Source: Gymnothorax reevesii
Taxonomy: Eukaryota; Chordata; Actinopteri; Anguilliformes; Muraenidae
Direction: 5' to 3'
Length of the DNA stretch: 64,000 nt
Assembly: GCA_029721435.1 (NCBI GenBank)
Contig: CM056582.1
Location: forward strand, 37,530,611-37,594,610
The first letter of the stretch is position 1. Every line of letters starts with the position of its first letter. The translations under genes were made by a program, and so were the position numbers. Of this stretch, positions 6,327 through 18,984 are shown piece by piece. Below the pieces are notes generated by a model. The model saw only the letters and a list, made by a program, of their open reading frames with translations, was not told where the DNA came from and did not search any database.

Positions 6327-9300
6327 AAAAACAAAGGAACGTGATGGGCAAGAATGGCATGATCAAGTTGGCCAGTAAATGCATTGGATTGTCGTAGCAG
6401 CACGGTTGTCTTCCTTAGCCGTTTTGAATTCCCCTTTACACCTCTCCTTTACCTCATGACATTATCCAATTGTGGTTGAAGAAACGTTTATGGACATTAG
6501 AGCATATGACGTCATTTTTTGTCTATTCAAATTCTGCAGCAAAGTTATATAACTTATCCTTTATATGCCATATGATTAGGTCACACGGTCAGGTTGAATT
6601 ATACTAGTCCTTTAATTGAAGCCTCATGTTTTTTCAGGTTAATTTTTAAGAAACAGCTGTCTACTTTTAAAATGCACACGCGTTAAAGTATTGTTAAGGG
6701 TCTCTTTAATCTTCTGAACCAAGGACTGACACCTTATCCATTCGATCACACAGTCAGTTTCCATGATGTCAGCTCCATAGAATTAAAAACAGTAAAATGG
6801 ACGATGTCATGGAGTTGTGGGGATCTGAAGGGAGCTTAAAATGGCCACCCTTATTGATAAGAAAGTATTCCTATTGTGACACCTGAAAGGGAAGATCATA
6901 GAATTCCACAAAGGTTGGCCAGTATATACAAGCAGCATAGGTAGTTTCACTCAAGTCTGCCCACTCTTTGATGCAATTGTCAGTGCCCTTTTACTACAGT
7001 GTTTGAATTCTATGGATAGCTTAAGGGAGTGTCAGCAGACTTTTATAATACTATCTTGTATTCACTATTGACACAATAGGGACTTTAAGCAAGGGCGGAT
7101 TTTGCGACGGCTACGGAACCCGGATATAGATCTGCACTCCGCTGATCGAGACTGAAGCCGTTGTGCCGGCGTTCTTTGCCGTAGCAGGCTGATCTACCAT
7201 GGGGAAAGAACCAATCTCATGTGGCCACTACAACGCTTGGTTCAGGAGATTGAAAATGTTTTCTATCATTGATTGTGACACACAAAACATTATGTGTTTC
7301 AGTGGACTTTTCACACAGACACAGGATACTGTGTAAATTTCGCTGAGTAAAACCATAGTGAACAATTTTCTGCTGCAGGCTATATTCTCCCCTCATCCCA
7401 GCATGGCATACGGTACTTAATTTCTCTACCCTGTAAACATCTATATTTACTCACATGTACATTAGTCTTTCTTCTACTGCTGTGCATGAAAAGTACACAT
7501 ATGATGTATATAAATGCACACTCCCATGCACTTTACCATTCATTTACACTCTGATTAGATGTGTGCTTTAATTGTCAAACTTTACGTCTTTTTAAAATTG
7601 AATTGCTCAAAGTAAAGTTTATTAAAAAGATGCACATTTCTTTTGGTTATGCTCTGTTCCTGTACTTGGCATAATGACAACAAATTTGAATATTGTAATC
7701 AAATATTAACTGTTTCCCATTTCCCCTAAATCTATGACATCTACTCCTTTTGCCAGTGGGAGCAGGACGAATGAGCACTCACACTGAATTAACTACTTTG
7801 CTGACAAACCCTGATTAAAATCCACTGTTGTTTAAAGTCTCTGCTGGATTTGACAGTGACAGCACTTGAGACACTTTTTTCCAGGTGCCATAGGCATTGC
7901 AAAATCTGCCATTGTTGCTGGTCCAGATGAAATGCACAATTCCAACCACGAAGGGACTCGAACCCTCAGTCTTCTGATCCGAAGTCAGACGCCTTATCCA
8001 TTAGGCCACGAGGTCATTGCATGACAAGGCTGACTCCGAACAGTGAGCTGTGAGAACTGACAGCGGTTGATCAGTGCCATGTCAAATAACCGCTGTCATG
8101 TTGAGTTAAACAGCCCTGTCATTGAAAAACTCTCATGCTCAATCACTCTCCAGATCCAAACTCAGGTGTTTCGACCGTATGGTCAGGCTGAGCAATGTTA
8201 GCCCCTTGACTGAAGTTTGGTGAGTTTTTTTCTCAGATTTCAGTGTTAGTAACACCAGCAAGATGATATGAAAAAACACCACCATCACACAACTATGCAA
8301 AGACTCAAGTCCTCAATCTTTTGATCCGGAGTCAGAAAGCTCCTCCATTAGGTGTCCTTTCATATTAGGTGACATCATTGGGGTTGACTTATGTTATTCC
8401 CTTAAACAAAGCCTTGTGAGTGTTAGTTTCAAGTTTCTGTTGCAGAAACTGTGACCAAGTCGTGTTAACAAGTACCAGCTTAAAAGAAAGTTTTTGCCCG
8501 AGAAACAGCTGGCAAGTGACATTAAAAAGCACCAGCACTAAACAACCATGAATGGTCTCCAACTGTCAGTCTTAATACTTGAGTCAACTAAATTATCCAA
8601 TATTTGCCTGATGTATTAGTTCACATGGTCAGGTTGAGTTTTGCTTGTCCCTTGACAGTGGTTTTGTGAGTTTTGTCAAGGTTCTTTCTAAAACCGCAGC
8701 CAGATAACATGAAAAACCACGACCAGAAGACACTTATGAAGGGACTCAGATCCTCAATGTTCTGGCTCAAAGTCAGAAACCTCACCTATTAGTTTGCTTT
8801 CATACATTACTACTACTATGTTACATTCAAAAGCTCTGTTATTGAACAAGGTATGCTCAATTACCTTATCCAAAATCAGGTGCCCTGTGTATCGGACCGT
8901 AAAAAACAGCTTGCAAGTGATATAAACACAAGTGTCAAACAAGCAAGAAGGGACTACAGTCCTTCGTCTTCAGATCCGTAGCCAGGAATTTCTCCATTAG
9001 GGGCCCTTCATATTAGGTAACATCATATGACTGAATTGCTTTATTGTCATGAAGAAAAGGTTCCAAGTTCTTTAACTGGTTTCTTTTGACGAAACAGCTA
9101 CCAGTTCATATTAACAAGCACCAACTTTAAAGAAAGTTTTTATGTAGGAAATACCGCAAGATACATTAACAAGCACCCCCATGAAACACCCTTGAAGGTT
9201 CTCCAACAATCAATCCGAAGATCAGGGCCATGTTGGAATAGTGTTTTTTGTCACGGAAAGTGGCTAACTTCTAGAAAATGAGCTGGAAGTGTATACACGG

Positions 9301-9486
9301 CAGCCATGAGAAGTGTATTCCAGTTTTGTAAATGTAAAGAAAAGGTGCTTCAATGCTTCCTAACGTATCACCTTTGACATAGGGTACACGAAACCATTCT
9401 TCATAAAAACAAAGGTGATAACGCCATCCAGCCATTCAGTGTGGCTGAACCATTTAAAGTGACGACCATCCATACGGGCAATCACA
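6327..9486. repeat. Repeat unit 3
   Basis: 3160 bp, near-twin of unit 2 (same haplotype B, deletion type 1 and T5 tRNA). It differs at ttaaaatcc near 7816, where unit 2 has ttaaattcc. Confidence 0.95.
7943..8015 (-). tRNA. tRNA-Arg (TCG) with A5-to-T acceptor change, unit 3
   Basis: Same sequence as the unit 2 gene, with the T5:T68 mismatch in the acceptor stem and every other arm intact. Units 2 and 3 are adjacent and nearly identical over their full length, consistent with a recent unit duplication. Confidence 0.85.
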
Positions 9487-12400
9487 AAAAACAAAGGAAC
9501 GTGATGGGCAAGAATGGCATGATCAAGTTGGCCAGTAAATGCATTGGATTGTCGTAGCAGCACGGTTGTCTTCCTTAGCCGTTTTGAATTCCCCTTTACA
9601 CCTCTCCTTTACCTCATGACATTATCCAATTGTGGTTGAAGAAACGTTTATGGACATTAGAGCATATGACGTCATTTTTTGTCTATTCAAATTCTGCAGC
9701 AAAGTTATATAACTTATCCTTTATATGCCATATGATTAGGTCACACGGTCAGGTTGAATTATACTAGTCCTTTAATTGAAGCCTCATGTTTTTTCAGGTT
9801 AATTTTTAAGAAACAGCTGTCTACTTTTAAAATGCACACGCGTTAAAGTATTGTTAAGGGTCTCTTTAATCTTCTGAACCAAGGACTGACACCTTATCCA
9901 TTCGATCACACAGTCAGTTTCCATGATGTCAGCTCCATAGAATTAAAAACAGTAAAATGGACGATGTCATGGAGTTGTGGGGATCTGAAGGGAGCTTAAA
10001 ATGGCCACCCTTATTGATAAGAAAGTATTCCTATTGTGACACCTGAAAGGGAAGATCATAGAATTCCACAAAGGTTGGCCAGTATATACAAGCAGCATAG
10101 GTAGTTTCACTCAAGTCTGCCCACTCTTTGATGCAATTGTCAGTGCCCTTTTACTACAGTGTTTGAATTCTATGGATAGCTTAAGGGAGTGTCAGCAGAC
10201 TTTTATAATACTATCTTGTATTCACTATTGACACAATAGGGACTTTAAGCAAGGGCGGATTTTGCGACGGCTACGGAACCCGGATATAGATCTGCACTCC
10301 GCTGATCGAGACTGAAGCCGTTGTGCCGGCGTTCTTTGCCGTAGCAGGCTGATCTACCATGGGGAAAGAACCAATCTCATGTGGCCACTACAACGCTTGG
10401 TTCAGGAGATTGAAAATGTTTTCTATCATTGATTGTGACACACAAAACATTATGTGTTTCAGTGGACTTTTCACACAGACACAGGATACTGTGTAAATTT
10501 CGCTGAGTAAAACCATAGTGAACAATTTTCTGCTGCAGGCTATATTCTCCCCTCATCCCAGCATGGCATACGGTACTTAATTTCTCTACCCTGTAAACAT
10601 CTATATTTACTCACATGTACATTAGTCTTTCTTCTACTGCTGTGCATGAAAAGTACACATATGATGTATATAAATGCACACTCCCATGCACTTTACCATT
10701 CATTTACACTCTGATTAGATGTGTGCTTTAATTGTCAAACTTTACGTCTTTTTAAAATTGAATTGCTCAAAGTAAAGTTTATTAAAAAGATGCACATTTC
10801 TTTTGGTTATGCTCTGTTCCTGTACTTGGCATAATGACAACAAATTTGAATATTGTAATCAAATATTAACTGTTTCCCATTTCCCCTAAATCTATGACAT
10901 CTACTCCTTTTGCCAGTGGGAGCAGGACGAATGAGCACTCACACTGAATTAACTACTTTGCTGACAAACCCTGATTAAAATCCACTGTTGTTTAAAGTCT
11001 CTGCTGGATTTGACAGTGACAGCACCAGCACTTGAGACACTTTTTTCCAGGTGCCATAGGCATTGCAAAATCTGCCATTGTTGCTGGTCCAGATGAAATG
11101 CACAATTCCAACCACGAAGGGACTCGAACCCTCAGTCTTCTGATCCGAAGTCAGACGCCTTATCCATTAGGCCACGTGGTCATTGCATGACAAGGCTGAC
11201 TCCGAACAGTGAGCTGTGAGAACTGACAGCGGTTGATCAGTGCCATGTCAAATAACCGCTGTCATGTTGAGTTAAACAGCCCTGTCATTGAAAAACTCTC
11301 ATGCTCAATCACTCTCCAGATCCAAACTCAGGTGTTTCGACCGTATGGTCAGGCTGAGCAATGTTAGCCCCTTGACTGAAGTTTGGTGAGTTTTTTTCTC
11401 AGATTTCAGTGTTAGTAACACCAGCAAGATGATATGAAAAAACACCACCATCACACAACTATGCAAAGACTCAAGTCCTCAATCTTTTGATCCGGAGTCA
11501 GAAAGCTCCTCCATTAGGTGTCCTTTCATATTAGGTGACATCATTGGGGTTGACTTATGTTATTCCCTTAAACAAAGCCTTGTGAGTGTTAGTTTCAAGT
11601 TTCTGTTGCAGAAACTGTGACCAAGTCGTGTTAACAAGTACCAGCTTAAAAGAAAGTTTTTGCCCGAGAAACAGCTGGCAAGTGACATTAAAAAGCACCA
11701 GCACTAAACAACCATGAATGGTCTCCAACTGTCAGTCTTAATACTTGAGTCAACTAAATTATCCAATATTTGCCTGATGTATTAGTTCACATGGTCAGGT
11801 TGAGTTTTGCTTGTCCCTTGACAGTGGTTTTGTGAGTTTTGTCAAGGTTCTTTCTAAAACCGCAGCCAGATAACATGAAAAACCACGACCAGAAGACACT
11901 TATGAAGGGACTCAGATCCTCAATGTTCTGGCTCAAAGTCAGAAACCTCACCTATTAGTTTGCTTTCATACATTACTACTACTATGTTACATTCAAAAGC
12001 TCTGTTATTGAACAAGGTATGCTCAATTACCTTATCCAAAATCAGGTGCCCTGTGTATCGGACCGTAAAAAACAGCTTGCAAGTGATATAAACACAAGTG
12101 TCAAACAAGCAAGAAGGGACTACAGTCCTTCGTCTTCAGATCCGTAGCCAGGAATTTCTCCATTAGGGGCCCTTCATATTAGGTAACATCATATGACTGA
12201 ATTGCTTTATTGTCATGAAGAAAAGGTTCCAAGTTCTTTAACTGGTTTCTTTTGACGAAACAGCTACCAGTTCATATTAACAAGCACCAACTTTAAAGAA
12301 AGTTTTTATGTAGGAAATACCGCAAGATACATTAACAAGCACCCCCATGAAACACCCTTGAAGGTTCTCCAACAATCAATCCGAAGATCAGGGCCATGTT

Positions 12401-12652
12401 GGAATAGTGTTTTTTGTCACGGAAAGTGGCTAACTTCTAGAAAATGAGCTGGAAGTGTATACACGGCAGCCATGAGAAGTGTATTCCAGTTTTGTAAATG
12501 TAAAGAAAAGGTGCTTCAATGCTTCCTAACGTATCACCTTTGACATAGGGTACACGAAACCATTCTTCATAAAAACAAAGGTGATAACGCCATCCAGCCA
12601 TTCAGTGTGGCTGAACCATTTAAAGTGACGACCATCCATACGGGCAATCACA
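9487..12652. repeat. Repeat unit 4
   Basis: 3166 bp. Haplotype B first half joined to an undeleted microsite and canonical tRNA. Confidence 0.95.
11109..11181 (-). tRNA. tRNA-Arg (TCG), unit 4
   Basis: Identical to the unit 1 gene. The 6 bp deleted in units 2 and 3 are present in its downstream flank. Confidence 0.96.
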
Positions 12653-15600
12653 AAAAACAAAGGAACGTGATGGGCAAGAATGGCATGATCAAGTTGGCCA
12701 GTAAATGCATTGGATTGTCGTAGCAGCACGGTTGTCTTCCTTAGCCGTTTTGAATTCCCCTTTACACCTCTCCTTTACCTCATGACATTATCCAATTGTG
12801 GTTGAAGAAACGTTTATGGACATTAGAGCATATGACGTCATTTTTTGTCTATTCAAATTCTGCAGCAAAGTTATATAACTTATCCTTTATATGCCATATG
12901 ATTAGGTCACACGGTCAGGTTGAATTATACTAGTCCTTTAATTGAAGCCTCATGTTTTTTCAGGTTAATTTTTAAGAAACAGCTGTCTACTTTTAAAATG
13001 CACACGCGTTAAAGTATTGTTAAGGGTCTCTTTAATCTTCTGAACCAAGGACTGACACCTTATCCATTCGATCACACAGTCAGTTTCCATGATGTCAGCT
13101 CCATAGAATTAAAAACAGTAAAATGGACGATGTCATGGAGTTGTGGGGATCTGAAGGGAGCTTAAAATGGCCACCCTTATTGATAAGAAAGTATTCCTAT
13201 TGTGACACCTGAAAGGGAAGATCATAGAATTCCACAAAGGTTGGCCAGTATATACAAGCAGCATAGGTAGTTTCACTCAAGTCTGCCCACTCTTTGATGC
13301 AATTGTCAGTGCCCTTTTACTACAGTGTTTGAATTCTATGGATAGCTTAAGGGAGTGTCAGCAGACTTTTATAATACTATCTTGTATTCACTATTGACAC
13401 AATAGGGACTTTAAGCAAGGGCGGATTTTGCGACGGCTACGGAACCCGGATATAGATCTGCACTCCGCTGATCGAGACTGAAGCCGTTGTGCCGGCGTTC
13501 TTTGCCGTAGCAGGCTGATCTACCATGGGGAAAGAACCAATCTCATGTGGCCACTACAACGCTTGGTTCAGGAGATTGAAAATGTTTTCTATCATTGATT
13601 GTGACACACAAAACATTATGTGTTTCAGTGGACTTTTCACACAGACACAGGATACTGTGTAAATTTCGCTGAGTAAAACCATAGTGAACAATTTTCTGCT
13701 GCAGGCTATATTCTCCCCTCATCCCAGCATGGCATACGGTACTTAATTTCTCTACCCTGTAAACATCTATATTTACTCACATGTACATTAGTCTTTCTTC
13801 TACTGCTGTGCATGAAAAGTACACATATGATGTATATAAATGCACACTCCCATGCACTTTACCATTCATTTACACTCTGATTAGATGTGTGCTTTAATTG
13901 TCAAACTTTACGTCTTTTTAAAATTGAATTGCTCAAAGTAAAGTTTATTAAAAAGATGCACATTTCTTTTGGTTATGCTCTGTTCCTGTACTTGGCATAA
14001 TGACAACAAATTTGAATATTGTAATCAAATATTAACTGTTTCCCATTTCCCCTAAATCTATGACATCTACTCCTTTTGCCAGTGGGAGCAGGACGAATGA
14101 GCACTCACACTGAATTAACTACTTTGCTGACAAACCCTGATTAAAATCCACTGTTGTTTAAAGTCTCTGCTGGATTTGACAGTGACAGCACCAGCACTTG
14201 AGACACTTTTTTCCAGGTGCCATAGGCATTGCAAAATCTGCCATTGTTGCTGGTCCAGATGAAATGCACAATTCCAACCACGAAGGGACTCGAACCCTCA
14301 GTCTTCTGATCCGAAGTCAGACGCCTTATCCATTAGGCCACGTGGTCATTGCATGACAAGGCTGACTCCGAACAGTGAGCTGTGAGAACTGACAGCGGTT
14401 GATCAGTGCCATGTCAAATAACCGCTGTCATGTTGAGTTAAACAGCCCTGTCATTGAAAAACTCTCATGCTCAATCACTCTCCAGATCCAAACTCAGGTG
14501 TTTCGACCGTATGGTCAGGCTGAGCAATGTTAGCCCCTTGACTGAAGTTTGGTGAGTTTTTTTCTCAGATTTCAGTGTTAGTAACACCAGCAAGATGATA
14601 TGAAAAAACACCACCATCACACAACTATGCAAAGACTCAAGTCCTCAATCTTTTGATCCGGAGTCAGAAAGCTCCTCCATTAGGTGTCCTTTCATATTAG
14701 GTGACATCATTGGGGTTGACTTATGTTATTCCCTTAAACAAAGCCTTGTGAGTGTTAGTTTCAAGTTTCTGTTGCAGAAACTGTGACCAAGTCGTGTTAA
14801 CAAGTACCAGCTTAAAAGAAAGTTTTTGCCCGAGAAACAGCTGGCAAGTGACATTAAAAAGCACCAGCACTAAACAACCATGAATGGTCTCCAACTGTCA
14901 GTCTTAATACTTGAGTCAACTAAATTATCCAATATTTGCCTGATGTATTAGTTCACATGGTCAGGTTGAGTTTTGCTTGTCCCTTGACAGTGGTTTTGTG
15001 AGTTTTGTCAAGGTTCTTTCTAAAACCGCAGCCAGATAACATGAAAAACCACGACCAGAAGACACTTATGAAGGGACTCAGATCCTCAATGTTCTGGCTC
15101 AAAGTCAGAAACCTCACCTATTAGTTTGCTTTCATACATTACTACTACTATGTTACATTCAAAAGCTCTGTTATTGAACAAGGTATGCTCAATTACCTTA
15201 TCCAAAATCAGGTGCCCTGTGTATCGGACCGTAAAAAACAGCTTGCAAGTGATATAAACACAAGTGTCAAACAAGCAAGAAGGGACTACAGTCCTTCGTC
15301 TTCAGATCCGTAGCCAGGAATTTCTCCATTAGGGGCCCTTCATATTAGGTAACATCATATGACTGAATTGCTTTATTGTCATGAAGAAAAGGTTCCAAGT
15401 TCTTTAACTGGTTTCTTTTGACGAAACAGCTACCAGTTCATATTAACAAGCACCAACTTTAAAGAAAGTTTTTATGTAGGAAATACCGCAAGATACATTA
15501 ACAAGCACCCCCATGAAACACCCTTGAAGGTTCTCCAACAATCAATCCGAAGATCAGGGCCATGTTGGAATAGTGTTTTTTGTCACGGAAAGTGGCTAAC

Positions 15601-15818
15601 TTCTAGAAAATGAGCTGGAAGTGTATACACGGCAGCCATGAGAAGTGTATTCCAGTTTTGTAAATGTAAAGAAAAGGTGCTTCAATGCTTCCTAACGTAT
15701 CACCTTTGACATAGGGTACACGAAACCATTCTTCATAAAAACAAAGGTGATAACGCCATCCAGCCATTCAGTGTGGCTGAACCATTTAAAGTGACGACCA
15801 TCCATACGGGCAATCACA
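12653..15818. repeat. Repeat unit 5
   Basis: 3166 bp; no difference from unit 4 noticed by eye. Confidence 0.95.
14275..14347 (-). tRNA. tRNA-Arg (TCG), unit 5
   Basis: Identical to the unit 1 gene. The surrounding unit matches unit 4 with no difference noticed. Confidence 0.96.
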
Positions 15819-18800
15819 AAAAACAAAGGAACGTGATGGGCAAGAATGGCATGATCAAGTTGGCCAGTAAATGCATTGGATTGTCGTAGCAGCACGGTTG
15901 TCTTCCTTAGCCGTTTTGAATTCCCCTTTACACCTCTCCTTTACCTCATGACATTATCCAATTGTGGTTGAAGAAACGTTTATGGACATTAGAGCATATG
16001 ACGTCATTTTTTGTCTATTCAAATTCTGCAGCAAAGTTATATAACTTATCCTTTATATGCCATATGATTAGGTCACACGGTCAGGTTGAATTATACTAGT
16101 CCTTTAATTGAAGCCTCATGTTTTTTCAGGTTAATTTTTAAGAAACAGCTGTCTACTTTTAAAATGCACACGCGTTAAAGTATTGTTAAGGGTCTCTTTA
16201 ATCTTCTGAACCAAGGACTGACACCTTATCCATTCGATCACACAGTCAGTTTCCATGATGTCAGCTCCATAGAATTAAAAACAGTAAAATGGACGATGTC
16301 ATGGAGTTGTGGGGATCTGAAGGGAGCTTAAAATGGCCACCCTTATTGATAAGTAAGTATTCCTATTGTGACACCTGAAAGGGAAGATCATAGAATTCCA
16401 CAAAGGTTGGCCAGAATATACAAGCAGCATAGGTAGTTTCACTCAAGTCTGCCCACTCTTTGATGCAATTGTCAGTGCCCTTTTACTACAGTGTTTGAAT
16501 TCTACGGATAGCTTAAGGGAGTGTCAGCAGACTTTTATAATACTATCTTGTATTCACTATTGACACAATAGGGACTTTAAGCAAGGGCGCATTTTGCGAC
16601 GGCTACGGCACCCGGATATAGATCTGCACTCCGCTGATCAAGACTGAAGCCGTTGTGCCGGCGTTCTTTGCCGTAGCAGGCTGATCTACCATGGGGAAAG
16701 AACCAATCTCACGTGGCCACTACAACGCTTGGTTCAGGAGATTGAAAATGTTTTCTATAATTGATTGTGACACACTAAACATTATGTGTTTCTGTGGACT
16801 TTTCACACAGACACAGGATACTGTGTAAATTTCGCTGAGTAAAACCATAGTGAACAATTTTCTGCTGCAGGCTATATTCTCCCCTCATCCCAGCATGGCA
16901 TACGGTACTTAATTTCTCTACCCTGTAAACATCTATATTTACTCACATGTACATTAGTCTTTCTTCTACTGCTGTGCATGAAAAGTACACATATGATGTA
17001 TATAAATGCACACTCCCATGCACTTTACCATTCATTTACACTCTGATTAGATGTGTGCTTTAATTGTCAAACTTTACGTCTTTTTAAAATTGAATTGCTC
17101 AAAGTAAAGTTTATTAAAAAGATGCACATTTCTTTTGGTTATGCTCTGTTCCTGTACTTGGCATAATGACAACAAATTTGAATATTGTAATCAAATATTA
17201 ACTGTTTCCCATTTCCCCTAAATCTATGACATCTACTCCTTTTGCCAGTGGGAGCAGGACGAATGAGCACTCACACTGAATTAACTACTTTGCTGACAAA
17301 CCCTGATTAAAATCCACTGTTGTTTAAAGTCTCTGCTGGATTTGACAGTGACAGCACCAGCACTTGAGACACTTTTTTCCAGGTGCCATAGGCATTGCAA
17401 AATCTGCCATTGTTGCTGGTCCAGATGAAATGCACAATTCCAACCACGAAGGGACTCGAACCCTCAGTCTTCTGATCCGAAGTCAGACGCCTTATCCATT
17501 AGGCCACGTGGTCATTGCATGACAAGGCTGACTCCGAACAGTGAGCTGTGAGAACTGACAGCGGTTGATCAGTGCCATGTCAAATAACCGCTGTCATGTT
17601 GAGTTAAACAGCCCTGTCATTGAAAAACTCTCATGCTCAATCACTCTCCAGATCCAAACTCAGGTGTTTCGACCGTATGGTCAGGCTGAGCAATGTTAGC
17701 CCCTTGACTGAAGTTTGGTGAGTTTTTTTCTCAGATTTCAGTGTTAGTAACACCAGCAAGATGATATGAAAAAACACCACCATCACACAACTATGCAAAG
17801 ACTCAAGTCCTCAATCTTTTGATCCGGAGTCAGAAAGCTCCTCCATTAGGTGTCCTTTCATATTAGGTGACATCATTGGGGTTGACTTATGTTATTCCCT
17901 TAAACAAAGCCTTGTGAGTGTTAGTTTCAAGTTTCTGTTGCAGAAACTGTGACCAAGTCGTGTTAACAAGTACCAGCTTAAAAGAAAGTTTTTGCCCGAG
18001 AAACAGCTGGCAAGTGACATTAAAAAGCACCAGCACTAAACAACCATGAATGGTCTCCAACTGTCAGTCTTAATACTTGAGTCAACTAAATTATCCAATA
18101 TTTGCCTGATGTATTAGTTCACATGGTCAGGTTGAGTTTTGCTTGTCCCTTGACAGTGGTTTTGTGAGTTTTGTCAAGGTTCTTTCTAAAACCGCAGCCA
18201 GATAACATGAAAAACCACGACCAGAAGACACTTATGAAGGGACTCAGATCCTCAATGTTCTGGCTCAAAGTCAGAAACCTCACCTATTAGTTTGCTTTCA
18301 TACATTACTACTACTATGTTACATTCAAAAGCTCTGTTATTGAACAAGGTATGCTCAATTACCTTATCCAAAATCAGGTGCCCTGTGTATCGGACCGTAA
18401 AAAACAGCTTGCAAGTGATATAAACACAAGTGTCAAACAAGCAAGAAGGGACTACAGTCCTTCGTCTTCAGATCCGTAGCCAGGAATTTCTCCATTAGGG
18501 GCCCTTCATATTAGGTAACATCATATGACTGAATTGCTTTATTGTCATGAAGAAAAGGTTCCAAGTTCTTTAACTGGTTTCTTTTGACGAAACAGCTACC
18601 AGTTCATATTAACAAGCACCAACTTTAAAGAAAGTTTTTATGTAGGAAATACCGCAAGATACATTAACAAGCACCCCCATGAAACACCCTTGAAGGTTCT
18701 CCAACAATCAATCCGAAGATCAGGGCCATGTTGGAATAGTGTTTTTTGTCACGGAAAGTGGCTAACTTCTAGAAAATGAGCTGGAAGTGTATACACGGCA

Positions 18801-18984
18801 GCCATGAGAAGTGTATTCCAGTTTTGTAAATGTAAAGAAAAGGTGCTTCAATGCTTCCTAACGTATCACCTTTGACATAGGGTACACGAAACCATTCTTC
18901 ATAAAAACAAAGGTGATAACGCCATCCAGCCATTCAGTGTGGCTGAACCATTTAAAGTGACGACCATCCATACGGGCAATCACA
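15819..18984. repeat. Repeat unit 6
   Basis: 3166 bp. Haplotype A like unit 1, with a private gggcgcatt near 16585. Confidence 0.95.
17441..17513 (-). tRNA. tRNA-Arg (TCG), unit 6
   Basis: Identical to the unit 1 gene, in a unit with the same haplotype as unit 1. Confidence 0.96.
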